A stretch of 64,000 nt of DNA from Amazonocrinis nigriterrae CENA67 (GCF_016056305.1 NZ_JAECZC010000062.1:1-64000), one strand, 5' to 3'. Positions 54,988 to 63,297 are shown, counted from the first letter of the stretch. The notes: a model not told the origin generated them from the letters alone. Program-made: numbers and translations.

Positions 54988-55611
54988 TTGGAAAACCAAA
55001 AAATTTTGCATCCAACTAACAATTTCAATTCGCAATCTAAAATCCCAGCGGTATTTATAGATAAAGATGGCACTTTGATTGAGGATGTACCAAACAATGT
55101 TGACCCGCAATTAATGCAGTTAACAACGGGTGCCATTGAGGGATTACAGCTACTTAGCAAAGCTGGATATAAATTAATTGTAATTACCAACCAGTCGGGA
55201 GTAGCACGAGGTTATTTTCCAGAATCTGCCTTGGTGGCGGTGGAAGCGCGATCGCGTGAAATATTAGCTGAAGCTGGTATATTGCTAGATGGTTTCTACT
55301 ACTGTCCCCACCATCCAAATGGTGTAGTGTCTGAATATGCAATTGCTTGCGAGTGCCGCAAACCTAAACCAGGCTTAATTTTACGTGCAGCTGCCCAGCA
55401 AAATATAGATTTATCAAATTCTTGGTTTATTGGTGATAGTCTCTGTGACGTGGAAGCTGGCCATAGTGCAGGCTGTAAAACGATCTTGATAGATAAGGGT
55501 AATCAGTCTGAGTCCCAAATATCTTGTTTAGAAATTGCTGATTATATTGTGAGTAACCTTTCAATAGCGGCACAGGCAATATGTAAGCATTCACTAGCTA
55601 ATTTAGGGTAA
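54988..55611 (+). CDS. HAD-superfamily IIIA phosphatase (GmhB-like)
   Basis: The start is TTG at 54988, nine bases after GAGGAG; no ATG lies before the catalytic motif. The 207-residue protein has motif I FIDKDGTLI (nucleophile Asp25, acid Asp27), NQSGVARGYF, a Zn-type CPHHPNG...CECRKPKPG loop, and GDSLCDVEAGHSAG (motif IV). This is the D-glycero-D-manno-heptose-1,7-bisphosphate phosphatase/histidinol phosphatase subclass. It would dephosphorylate heptose bisphosphate for surface glycan synthesis, but cyanobacterial relatives may use other sugar phosphates. It is monocistronic. Confidence 0.85.
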   Translation: MENQKILHPTNNFNSQSKIPAVFIDKDGTLIEDVPNNVDPQLMQLTTGAIEGLQLLSKAGYKLIVITNQSGVARGYFPESALVAVEARSREILAEAGILLDGFYYCPHHPNGVVSEYAIACECRKPKPGLILRAAAQQNIDLSNSWFIGDSLCDVEAGHSAGCKTILIDKGNQSESQISCLEIADYIVSNLSIAAQAICKHSLANLG

Positions 55612-55821
55612 AAACTCAGGGCTTGCGCTAACGCTAACAGCAACCCACTGGCGGCTCTACTCTGCAAAAAGCCCAGCCTCCCCTGCTTATTTGAACCTTA
55701 TTGAGATACCACCTCACAAAAGATTACATTAGATTGCTGAATGCTTGCAAATCAAGCTTTTCTGTATAAAGAGTGAGAAAATTAAAATGTAATTAAGTCA
55801 AACAAGGAAGGTGAAAATATC

Positions 55822-56103
55822 ATGTCAGTTAAACTGTTACCCGACCTTGAAGAATTAGCTGAAGGACTAGGATTTACAGGGATTCTAGGAATAATTCTTA
55901 TACCTGTGTTCCTGCCAGTTATCGGTAGTGTTGGCAGACCCATAGCTAAAGCCGCTGTCAAAAGAGGAATCCTTTTTTATCAAAAAAATAAAGCAGCTTT
56001 GACAGAATTAGGTGAAACTTGGCAAGACATCATCGCCGAAGCCAAAGCAGAAGTTGCTGAACCACCAATGAAATCGGCCCAACCAACAAAAATTTCCAAC
56101 TGA
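55822..56103 (+). CDS. DUF5132-like small membrane-associated protein
   Basis: The 93-residue protein has a hydrophobic stretch (GFTGILGIILIPVFLPVIG, about 17-35), followed by an amphipathic basic part (RPIAKAAVKRGILFYQKNKAALTELGETWQDIIAEAKAEV), reminiscent of the DUF5132 pattern in cyanobacteria. The role is unknown. AAGGAAGG before the ATG is a strong ribosome site, supporting that it is translated. It sits alone between the HAD phosphatase and a convergent lipoprotein gene. Confidence 0.65.
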   Translation: MSVKLLPDLEELAEGLGFTGILGIILIPVFLPVIGSVGRPIAKAAVKRGILFYQKNKAALTELGETWQDIIAEAKAEVAEPPMKSAQPTKISN

Positions 56104-56217
56104 TTGCAAAACAAATTTTGTCATCCTATTGTTGACATGCAACAGCGATCGCATATTTCCAAACGATGCTTGGTAAAAGCATGTGATGTATTATACTAAA
56201 ATTCCTGGGATCAAAGA

Positions 56218-56763
56218 TTAATTCACCCTAACAATCTTTGCCGAGTAGATATGCCACATCCTTTGCTTGGGGGTTGAACCAGGAACATCATTCACACGTC
56301 GTAAGACATAACTACCTTTAAAGTGCTTGATGGTTCCATTAACACTTTTGGCAGTGATACTAACAGGAATTTCTATATACAATGAGCCTGCTGCACCATC
56401 AAGCCTTCCAGGTTTTCCAATCTTAACTTGAGAAGAAAGTGTATTTCTAAAGCCTTGCTTGAATTGCTCAAAAGTAGCTTGGCTAGCAGCACCATCACCA
56501 GACCAATCTTCATAAGCACTTTTGTAGTCTCGACGGTTAATGGCATTATAATAATGGCGAATAACTTGCACCGCCTGTTTTTGCTGGTCTTCGGTACTCG
56601 CATCGGCAACAGTCTTAACTTCTAAAGAAGGTTGTTGTATGTTTTGTCGAGCAATAGATATTTCACAACCTGTCATAGCAATAGACAATACCCCTGTGAG
56701 TAATACTTTTTGGTAGTGACTCATGGGTTTTATGTTGCTAAAAACTATACGTTTATTACTCAT
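56218..56763 (-). CDS. Putative lipoprotein
   Basis: The 181-residue protein has an N-terminal hydrophobic stretch ending in the lipobox LSIAMTGC (Cys33 from the first Met; Cys20 if the Met at residue 14, MSHYQKV, is the start). The mature part resembles an NTF2-like or DUF-type periplasmic domain: QAVQVIRHYYNAINRRDYKSAYEDWSGDG, typical of NTF2-like helix 1, then beta strands (SLYIEIPVSITAKS, GSYVLRRVND). It probably is anchored in the inner or outer membrane. No enzymatic residues are evident. It is monocistronic. Confidence 0.72.
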   Translation of the reverse strand: MSNKRIVFSNIKPMSHYQKVLLTGVLSIAMTGCEISIARQNIQQPSLEVKTVADASTEDQQKQAVQVIRHYYNAINRRDYKSAYEDWSGDGAASQATFEQFKQGFRNTLSSQVKIGKPGRLDGAAGSLYIEIPVSITAKSVNGTIKHFKGSYVLRRVNDVPGSTPKQRMWHIYSAKIVRVN

Positions 56764-56854
56764 GGTAAATTAATCCAATTAGTGATAAGCTTCTACACTG
56801 ATGCTATCGCATACAATCTAGGCTGATCATCAACTCCAACTGCCAGCCTTTTTA

Positions 56855-57835
56855 TCAAACTTTAGGCGAAGCGAGGGCACTTAGTAGTAGCAGTGACCAC
56901 GGTACTTTAATATCAGGTACAAGCCAAGAGTAATTTCTGAGTATGGGTAAGGCTGCGGGTAGCACAAAACGAAGAGAACGTAACGATGCTGGGCGAGAAC
57001 CGTCTTGATCTACAAGATTATATTGTTTAGCCAATTCCGCAACAATATGCACACGTCCTGTACGACTGATTACATTTGGTTCATTAGCAAGTGCAGCAAT
57101 CACTCGTCCTGTTAATAAAGGAGTTTCCCAATTATAGCGATCGCTAATCAATAAGCTTTTTGGGTCAGTCTGATTTTGTTGTTGCATTTCAGACGCAAAC
57201 TGAGAAAACAGTTCAGTCCCCACAATACCCGGCCAAAGGGAAACAGAAGCGACATTATGCGGCTTGAGTTCAACAGCCATATCACTAGCCAAGCGATCGC
57301 ATCCTGCTTTCCCAGCACCATAGGCAGTACCAAAGATATAAAACAACCCACCCCAGGAGGAAATAGTGCAAATCAGTCCAGATTTACGCTTGGTCATCAT
57401 CCTCGCAGCAAAAACACTCGCAACATAATGGCTACGCAAACCAACATTGTTACAAGCATCCCAAAGACTGGGGTTACAATCCCAAAAAGGTTGTCCATTA
57501 GCATTTGCTAAAGCCTGCACACCTGCGTAAGCATTATTCACTAGTAAATCAAGTTGTCCTTGTTGTTCATCTTGGATACGTTCAAACAGCAACCGCACTT
57601 GTTCATCGTCACTGTGGTCTACCTGTACGGGAATGCATACACCACCAGCTTCTTCAACAGCTAATTGTGTTTCACCAAGAGTACCAAAAATGCGATCGCT
57701 AGCATCAGACTTGTTGAGGCTGCGTCCTGTAATATACACAGTTGCACCTGCTTCACCCAAACCAATAGCAATTCCCCTACCAATTCCCCGCGTCGCACCC
57801 GTAACTAATGTTACTTTTCCTTCAAGACTTTTCAT
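56855..57835 (-). CDS. SDR oxidoreductase (DHRS1-like)
   Basis: The 326-residue SDR begins SLEGKVTLVTGATRGIGRGIAIGLGEAGATVYITGRS (TGATRGIG at 13-20-type nucleotide loop), has NNAYAG in place of the classical NNAG, ISSWGG and YGAGKAGCDRLASDMA (Tyr/Lys active site), and SLWPGIVGTEL. This pattern, with an insertion around residues 110-140, resembles the DHRS1-like branch. The C-terminal 30 residues (PAALPILRNYSWLVPDIKVPWSLLLLSALA) are hydrophobic and may bind a membrane. NADP preference is suggested by the TGRS basic motif. Substrate unknown; no operon partner. Confidence 0.85.
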   Translation of the reverse strand: MKSLEGKVTLVTGATRGIGRGIAIGLGEAGATVYITGRSLNKSDASDRIFGTLGETQLAVEEAGGVCIPVQVDHSDDEQVRLLFERIQDEQQGQLDLLVNNAYAGVQALANANGQPFWDCNPSLWDACNNVGLRSHYVASVFAARMMTKRKSGLICTISSWGGLFYIFGTAYGAGKAGCDRLASDMAVELKPHNVASVSLWPGIVGTELFSQFASEMQQQNQTDPKSLLISDRYNWETPLLTGRVIAALANEPNVISRTGRVHIVAELAKQYNLVDQDGSRPASLRSLRFVLPAALPILRNYSWLVPDIKVPWSLLLLSALASPKV

Positions 57836-57976
57836 TTATTTGTGCTAGTTTGTCTACACTATATATAGCAACAGCCAAGGTCGTTAGAACATCAACAGAT
57901 GATAAAACTTAGACACAAAAAGACTTTTCACCCATTACCCAGTACCTAGTCCCCAGTCCCCTACTATACAGACCTC

Positions 57977-58705
57977 ATGTCTAAAAAGCCGTTTCAAAGT
58001 CGTCTGTTTGCCTCAAACACACCTTACACACTTTCAGAAAAATGGCAAAAAAGGGAAGCGCAAGTAGCATATCGCTTTAACCAGCAGTATCAAAATAAAA
58101 CCTTTGAACTACCACCAGAAGTCAAGGAAATGCCAATATATCAAGAATGGATTTCTGGTATATTGACAGGGAGAATTGTATCTCCTTTTTGGGAAATTGC
58201 TCAACCTCAAAAGAATCAACATTGTTTAGATATAGGCTGCGGTGTCAGCTTTTTAATCTATCCTTGGCGAGATTGGCAAGCATATTTTTATGGTCAAGAA
58301 ATCAGCACTGTAGCACAGGAGACTTTAAATTCCCGTGGTTCGCAGTTAAACTCAAAGCTATTCAAAGGAGTTGAGTTAGGCCCAGCGTATCAATTAAACT
58401 ACTCATCAGACCAGTTTGATTTAGCGATCGCCACAGGATTTAGTTGTTATTATCCCCTGGAATATTGGAGTAGTGTATTGGATGAGGTCAAACGAGTATT
58501 AAAACCCAATGGACAATTTGTATTTGATATCCTCAATTCACAACAGCCTTTGGCAGAAGATTGGGCAGTTCTAGAAACCTATTTAGGTGCTGAGGTGTTT
58601 TTAGAACCTGTAGTTGAGTGGGAAAAAACAATAAAAGCTGCTGGTGCTAAAGTAGTGACACGTCAATCAGGAGAATTATTTGACTTGTACAAAGTCCGGT
58701 TTTGA
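57977..58705 (+). CDS. Class I SAM-dependent methyltransferase
   Basis: The 242-residue protein has motif I CLDIGCGVSFLIYPW near residues 80-94, an acidic end to strand 2 (YGQEIS), QFDLAIATGFSCYYPLEYWSSVLDEVKRVLKPNGQFVFDIL (motifs II-III), all typical of the Methyltransf_11 family. Its N-terminal 60 residues (TPYTLSEKWQKREAQVAYRFNQQY) are specific to a small cyanobacterial group. The acceptor is unknown. Upstream DNA (57930-57965) has an ACCCAGTACCTAGTCC repeat; the ATG is at 57977. Confidence 0.82.
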   Translation: MSKKPFQSRLFASNTPYTLSEKWQKREAQVAYRFNQQYQNKTFELPPEVKEMPIYQEWISGILTGRIVSPFWEIAQPQKNQHCLDIGCGVSFLIYPWRDWQAYFYGQEISTVAQETLNSRGSQLNSKLFKGVELGPAYQLNYSSDQFDLAIATGFSCYYPLEYWSSVLDEVKRVLKPNGQFVFDILNSQQPLAEDWAVLETYLGAEVFLEPVVEWEKTIKAAGAKVVTRQSGELFDLYKVRF

Positions 58706-58786
58706 TTTATTACTGATAACAGTCATTAGTCAACAATAGGGGCACACAGCTGTGTGCCCGTAAAACTTGTAATTTAATGATAATTT

Positions 58787-59311
58787 ATGTCTAAATTTGC
58801 CAAATTATTTTCACATCTCATTAACTGGCGGCATATGACTGCCAGAGTCATAATAACTATTTGTATAACAGCAGGCATATTGAGTATTTTTGCCAGCAAT
58901 GCGCCTATCAGTTATGCTCAAACTGTTGTACCAAATGCCACTGTATATAACAGTCCTGAATGTACCTGTTGTGGCAAGTGGATGAACCACTTAAAAGAGC
59001 AAGGTTTCGCAATTAAAAATATACCCACAACTGACATCGAACAAGTTAAACAAAAGTACAACATCCCCAATAACTTGACCTCTTGTCACACAGCAATTGT
59101 CAATGGATATGTCATAGAAGGACATGTACCAGCAGACGATATTAAACGTCTGCTTGCAGAAAAGCCGAATGTTGCAGGCTTAACTGTACCTCAAATGCCT
59201 GTAGGAACACCAGGAATGGAAATAGGAAATCAAAAAGACCCATTTACTGTATTCTCTTTTGCTCCCAAAGGCAGAGTAGGAGTATTCAATAAATACGATA
59301 CTAATTCGTAA
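58787..59311 (+). CDS. DUF411 metal-binding periplasmic protein
   Basis: The 174-residue protein has an N-terminal signal (VIITICITAGILSIFASNAPISYAQ; cleavage after SYA near residue 44; an internal Met at 17 is an alternative start) and a DUF411 domain: Cys59, 61 and 62 in SPECTCCGKW, Cys100 and His101 in TSCHTAIVNG, EGHVPADDIKRLL, and VPQMPVGTPGMEIG with Met residues. DUF411 proteins are linked to copper or other soft-metal handling. It is likely periplasmic. The tail ends at an AATTCGT tandem repeat (59305-59326), which may have replaced the original C-terminus. Confidence 0.85.
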   Translation: MSKFAKLFSHLINWRHMTARVIITICITAGILSIFASNAPISYAQTVVPNATVYNSPECTCCGKWMNHLKEQGFAIKNIPTTDIEQVKQKYNIPNNLTSCHTAIVNGYVIEGHVPADDIKRLLAEKPNVAGLTVPQMPVGTPGMEIGNQKDPFTVFSFAPKGRVGVFNKYDTNS

Positions 59312-59421
59312 TTCGTAATTCGTAATTAAGTAAATTTGAAGTAGGGTGTGTTATGGCTTTAGCCTAACGCACCGTTATATAATTACATCTAAATTCATCA
59401 ATTAAAGGAGTAACTCCTCTT

Positions 59422-59538
59422 TTAAATATTTGTTTTTATTAACAATGATTCAACTTCTTCATAAGTAAGAATATTGCCATCCTCGTAATATCTGAAGTCT
59501 TCCCAATGCTCTGCAAATTCTCCAGTATCAAACGAATC
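59422..59538 (-). pseudogene. C-terminal remnant of an unknown small protein
   Basis: On the minus strand a clean frame reads DSFDTGEFAEHWEDFRYYEDG, then NILTYEEVESLLIKTNI and stop (TAA at 59424-59422). It has no start codon: upstream it runs straight into a CAACTGACAA tandem repeat (59535-59580). The acidic, aromatic text looks protein-coding and unlike the surrounding repeats. It is probably the end of a gene whose 5' part was replaced by the repeat. Confidence 0.5.
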
Positions 59539-59574
59539 ACAACTGACAAATGACAACTGACAACTGACAACTGA

Positions 59575-62097
59575 CTACTGACTCTTTTCTTGAAGAAGCG
59601 ATCGCCAGTCTGCGATCGCCTTTTCTGTCCATAACCAATTGTTACTTAATTTATTTACTTGAAAATTTACTGGATCACCTGTAATTACCGTTTGTCGTAA
59701 CTTGATAGCTTCGTTCAAATATTGTGTTTGTTTACTACCACTTTGATTCAGTGCAGCTTTATACAATCCAATAGCTAAACCAGCATAAGAAGTTAAACCA
59801 TCTGGAGGTACTGCTGCTTTCAAAGATACTTGTGCAGCAGAAGCTGTATTTTGCTGTTTGAGAGCTAAATTTAAAGCTTTAAACCAAGCATCATTGGCTC
59901 GGTTGAGATTGCTTTCAGCGTAGTAGGCAAAACCTAAAGCATTATTATACACCAGCGATTCTGGTTGAGCCTTGACAGCACTCTCCCAGTAACGGCGGGC
60001 ATCATCAATACTATATTTCTTGTCACCAATTTGGACAAACTGCCACGCTAATCGCCCCTTGAGGAAGTTGACGGCTGCATCGTCAGCTTGCTTTGACGGT
60101 ATCAAATTTAGGGCAGTTTCAGCAGCAGCAAATGCCCCACGATTCAGTAATTCTTCCACAGCAGCCAGTCCGGCTTGTAAGTCGCCTTGGCTTAATTTTT
60201 CCGTAGCAGTAGCAGTCACAACTCCGGTAGCAGCGGTCTTTAAATCAAGTTGAGGGTCGCCCGCAGCAGACGAAGACTTGGGAGCAACTACTGGTATATT
60301 AAGCAGTTGTGGTTGTCGATTTTGCCACCACCAACCTAAACCAAAAGCAGCTGCGATCGCACTTACTCCGACAATGCCTAAAATCGGTCGCAGTTGACGA
60401 CGAACACGAGATTTCAATGAAACTTTTGGTGATGAGGTCAGCAAAGAATTATCCCTATGTGCTGCAAAATCCCGGCTAGCTTCAGTTATCGCTTCGGGAA
60501 TTTCTCCTCTAGTTCCTAATTGCCTATTAAAACCAACAATTTCTTCAGAAGCCTGTGCTTGTGGAAGATTATTTTCTCTAATTTGTGGTGTAGTTTCCTC
60601 AGTTATAGCAGGTTGCTCATTTCCTGCTTTTTGGTGATCTAGCTGACGAAATAAATCTGAAACCAAAGCCGAATCTTCTGCATAGGTTGGGTCATCATAC
60701 TCAATTTCATCAACGAGATCGCCCCAAGTATCCTCACCTAACCAGTCTAGCTCAGAAGAATCATGAACCAAACCAGAGGGGATCATGTCGTCGATTGGTA
60801 AATGCATGTCCTCAATATCATCCACCATCCCAGAGTACATCGCTGGGGGAGTTGACTTGAAAGGCGGTCTATAATCGTTCAGTGATTCCGCATTGGCGTT
60901 AAAAGAAGTTTCCGGGGAGAGAAAACCATCAAACTCTGGCTGGAGATACAAAATCGGTAACGCCCAGTAAGTCTGGTGAGAACCATAAGCAGAAATTAAT
61001 CCCTGACGCACCCGACTGACACACAAATCTACAGGATATCCCTGACTGAGGTTGCGGTAAAACAATTGTGTCAGCGTGAGCGCGACTTCATCAGGAATAC
61101 GTTCTGACATAGCCAAGACGCTTCTGATCCCGCGCTTGACTAAACTTTCTGTGAGGTTACGTTCACCTGTTTCCCCAACAATCTCAGATGTAGCGGTGTA
61201 TGCTCCCCAGCAGGAGTTAAACACTGCCATTTGAATGTTATTGTTAACAAGCAAACCTGCTAAGTCATCACCACTGAGGGTTTCTGTTAAACCAGTTCTA
61301 CTACTAACTAGATAAATTTCTCCGCCGTTCGGCCCTAAGCTACTGTGGCCGGAGTAATGCAGAACATGGTATCTTCCTTGCTCTAAAGCTTGCGTCAATT
61401 CTTCCCGCCCTGGCTGGTCTAGCAGGGTGAGTTCAATTTCGGGTAAATGATTGCCATTTTCGGCAGTTCGTGGTATACTCCTACTTAATTCTGCTTGCAG
61501 TCTAATAGCTTCTTGTTTGAGAAGATCAAGCCGTACTTGATCTGGGGGAGACGCAAGTACCATCAAGACTTTTACACCATCTTCTTGTGCTAACTTTGGT
61601 ATGTTTCTCGATGGAAAGCGAGATGCTGACGCCAGAATACCGCTTTGGTAGCGAGAAAAAGCAATATAAGGGCCAGTTGCGACGGGGCGATCGCCTGCGT
61701 GCATAACTTCCCAAGGCAGACGTGCTAACCTTGTATCCTTTAACCCCAAGCGCAGACGCAGTACTTGTTGGTGGTTTTGGGCAATACCTTGGGCAGTAAT
61801 CCAACTATCTCTGAGAGTACCTTGAAACAGTGCGTTATAAAACTGCTGACCCAATGCCACCAAGTTGACAGAGTTCCTAGCTATGTCACTTTCGCGCCCG
61901 CCAAAAGGTAACACATCACCTTGCAATACCGACTTTAATGGGTCATTCATCAGATACCCAGCCGCCGCCAACCACTCACCCACAGGCCAAGTCACAAGTT
62001 CTTCTGCCAATGGCACTCCAGGCGCGACTCGTTCAGTCCGCACCAAGTAGTCATTTTGCCCTACAGGAGTTACCGAAATGTGGAATTCCTGAGTCAC
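59575..62097 (-). CDS. hetF: HetF: CHAT-domain (caspase-like) heterocyst differentiation protein
   Basis: The start is GTG at 62097 behind a CAGGAG ribosome site. The 840-residue protein has an N-terminal CHAT peptidase domain with His251 in HYSGHSSLG and Cys296 in FNSCWG as the catalytic dyad, a middle acidic linker, a membrane helix near 570-592 (LGIVGVSAIAAAFGLGWWW), and a TPR-like C-terminus (AAETALNLIPSKQ, LVYNNALGFAYYAESNLNRA). This order and the text match HetF of Anabaena/Nostoc, which is needed for heterocyst differentiation and normal HetR turnover, acting with PatA. The NsiR1-type array directly upstream confirms the locus. Confidence 0.92.
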   Translation of the reverse strand: MTQEFHISVTPVGQNDYLVRTERVAPGVPLAEELVTWPVGEWLAAAGYLMNDPLKSVLQGDVLPFGGRESDIARNSVNLVALGQQFYNALFQGTLRDSWITAQGIAQNHQQVLRLRLGLKDTRLARLPWEVMHAGDRPVATGPYIAFSRYQSGILASASRFPSRNIPKLAQEDGVKVLMVLASPPDQVRLDLLKQEAIRLQAELSRSIPRTAENGNHLPEIELTLLDQPGREELTQALEQGRYHVLHYSGHSSLGPNGGEIYLVSSRTGLTETLSGDDLAGLLVNNNIQMAVFNSCWGAYTATSEIVGETGERNLTESLVKRGIRSVLAMSERIPDEVALTLTQLFYRNLSQGYPVDLCVSRVRQGLISAYGSHQTYWALPILYLQPEFDGFLSPETSFNANAESLNDYRPPFKSTPPAMYSGMVDDIEDMHLPIDDMIPSGLVHDSSELDWLGEDTWGDLVDEIEYDDPTYAEDSALVSDLFRQLDHQKAGNEQPAITEETTPQIRENNLPQAQASEEIVGFNRQLGTRGEIPEAITEASRDFAAHRDNSLLTSSPKVSLKSRVRRQLRPILGIVGVSAIAAAFGLGWWWQNRQPQLLNIPVVAPKSSSAAGDPQLDLKTAATGVVTATATEKLSQGDLQAGLAAVEELLNRGAFAAAETALNLIPSKQADDAAVNFLKGRLAWQFVQIGDKKYSIDDARRYWESAVKAQPESLVYNNALGFAYYAESNLNRANDAWFKALNLALKQQNTASAAQVSLKAAVPPDGLTSYAGLAIGLYKAALNQSGSKQTQYLNEAIKLRQTVITGDPVNFQVNKLSNNWLWTEKAIADWRSLLQEKSQ

Positions 62098-62277
62098 AGC
62101 TTCTCCTGTCCGCCTCCTAAATTTAATTGGAAACGCGAAAGTTTCAAGTCGATTTTTCGCTCCTTCTGATACCTTAGATGCATCCTGCTACTTAATGTTT
62201 CTCAACTCAGTTGTTTTGCTTTTTGTACTTCTACAACTTTATCCGGATTAGTTGGCATCGGCATAGAACACTTTATT

Positions 62278-62337
62278 GGTAGATGCACCTTGATCTTCAA
62301 CTCCCCTAGTCGGCTCATGCCTATTAGGGGTTTTTTT
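62278..62337 (+). ncRNA. nsiR1: NsiR1-type small RNA, copy 1 (antisense to hetF leader)
   Basis: The most diverged copy: GGTAGATGCACCTTGATC, then a CCCCTA/TAGGGG hairpin and seven T. It is 257 bp before copy 2 (by TCCGGA spacing), while the others are 119-134 apart. It lies 181-240 nt upstream of the hetF GTG on the opposite strand, so it would be antisense to the hetF 5' UTR if hetF transcription starts beyond 62337. Confidence 0.78.
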
Positions 62338-62534
62338 AATTTTGGCAAACAGTCACAACCACCAATACAAGGATTCTTTACCAAAGAATACAACTGAACA
62401 AAAAATTGCTCCTTAAGAATTAAGTTGCCAAATTGATTAACATTAAATGTTTTTTTTTATACTTAATAGCAGTTACAACCATGATTATGAAACATTTATC
62501 CGGAAAGCGCTGTTTGGGGTGCGAACAACTAATT

Positions 62535-62595
62535 GGTAGATGCACCCTGATAACTAACTCCCCTAGCTAGCTAACACTGGCTGGGGGATTTTTTT
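62535..62595 (+). ncRNA. nsiR1: NsiR1-type small RNA, copy 2
   Basis: GGTAGATGCACCCTGATAAC, then ACTCCCCTAGC with a GCTGGGGGA partner and seven T. The leader between its TCCGGA and start differs from copies 4-6 (AAGCGCTGTTTGGGG). It has the typical unit length of 61 nt. Confidence 0.82.
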
Positions 62596-62668
62596 AAAGG
62601 GCATCACCAACAACCATATTATGAGATATTTATCCGGAAGGCGCTGTTTGAGCTGTGAACAATTAATT

Positions 62669-62730
62669 GGTAGATGCACCCTGATAATTAACTCCCCTGG
62701 CTGGTTAACACTGGCTGGGGGATTTTTTTT
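62669..62730 (+). ncRNA. nsiR1: NsiR1-type small RNA, copy 3
   Basis: GGTAGATGCACCCTGATAAT, a CTCCCCTGGC / GCTGGGGGA hairpin and eight T. It is 134 bp after copy 2. Confidence 0.84.
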
Positions 62731-62787
62731 GGTATCACCATTAGAGATTTGTCCGGAAGATGCTGTTGGAGATGCGAACAATTAATT

Positions 62788-62849
62788 GGTAGATGCACCC
62801 TGATAATTAACTCCCCTGGCTGGTTAACACTGGCTGGGGGATTTTTTTT
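62788..62849 (+). ncRNA. nsiR1: NsiR1-type small RNA, copy 4
   Basis: Same transcript sequence as copy 3 (GGTAGATGCACCCTGATAAT, hairpin, eight T) at a 119-bp spacing. The linker GGTATCACCATTAGAGATTTG before its promoter is shared with copies 5 and 6 apart from a base. Confidence 0.85.
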
Positions 62850-62906
62850 GGTATCACAATTAGAGATTTGTCCGGAAGATGCTGTTTTAGATGCGAACAA
62901 TTAATT

Positions 62907-62969
62907 GGTAGATGCACCCTGATAATTAACTCCCCTGGCTGGCTAACACTGGCTAGGGGATTTTTTTTT
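62907..62969 (+). ncRNA. nsiR1: NsiR1-type small RNA, copy 5
   Basis: GGTAGATGCACCCTGATAAT with hairpin GCTAGGGGA in the right arm (an A where other copies have G) and nine T. Spacing from copy 4 is 119 bp. Confidence 0.85.
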
Positions 62970-63026
62970 GGTATCACAATTAGAGATTTGTCCGGAAGAT
63001 GCTGTTTTAGATGCGAACAATTAATT

Positions 63027-63087
63027 GGTAGATGCACCCTGATAACTAACTCCCCTGGCTGGCTAACACTGGCTGGGGGATTTTTTT
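63027..63087 (+). ncRNA. nsiR1: NsiR1-type small RNA, copy 6 (last)
   Basis: GGTAGATGCACCCTGATAAC, hairpin GCTGGGGGA and seven T; 120 bp after copy 5. After it the repeat stops abruptly at GGCTCAAGTTGC. Confidence 0.85.
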
Positions 63088-63162
63088 GGCTCAAGTTGCT
63101 AGTTACAAAAATGCCTGCTGTCAGGTGATATCTCTACTAGTAGTACGCCAAGTTGCCTTGGC

Positions 63163-63222
63163 GGGGTAAAGGGGAAAGGGGAAAGGTTTTTGTCCCTTAC
63201 CCTTTTCCCTTTAACCTTTACC
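63163..63222. repeat. Polypurine/polypyrimidine hairpin between the array and msrB
   Basis: GGGGTAAAGGGGAAAGG (left) and CCCTTTAACCTTTACCC (right) form a long hairpin of the same family as 42059-42131. It may separate the small-RNA array from msrB. Confidence 0.55.
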
Positions 63223-63297
63223 CAAGCTCCACAAGCGCATTTTTGGGTTGGCAGACTACTAGAGTAGATTGGCGCTGAATTGGAAAATAATAGATGT

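Larger units (their letters stand above)
62242..62996 (+). promoter_or_regulatory. Six DIF+ -35 boxes (TCCGGA) of the small-RNA array
   Basis: TCCGGA occurs at 62242, 62499, 62633, 62752, 62871 and 62991. In every case its first base is exactly 36 nt before the conserved GGTAGATG, which fits a -35 element and a start site at or near GG. TCCGGA is the -35 consensus I recall for differentiation-induced (DIF+) promoters of Anabaena PCC 7120, including nsiR1. AT-rich GAACAATTAATT (GAACACTTTATT in copy 1) occupies the -10 zone. Confidence 0.8.

Noticed and set aside
62238-63087. CRISPR array
   Set aside because: Units are about 119 bp and nearly identical throughout, with no variable spacers of 30-40 bp; each unit ends in a terminator, and no cas gene is near.
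62202-63094. Minus-strand open frames over the array (text INCSHLKQHLPDK)
   Set aside because: They are mirror readings of the same tandem repeats and lack starts with ribosome sites.
62480-63128. Repeated Cys-rich micro-ORF (text CEQLIGRCTL) running through the array on the plus strand
   Set aside because: The frame covers the -35 boxes, start sites and terminators of the small RNAs; units are conserved as RNA and DNA signals, spacing (119-134 bp) is not a constant multiple of three, copy 2 has a stop after SPS, and no ribosome sites precede the starts.
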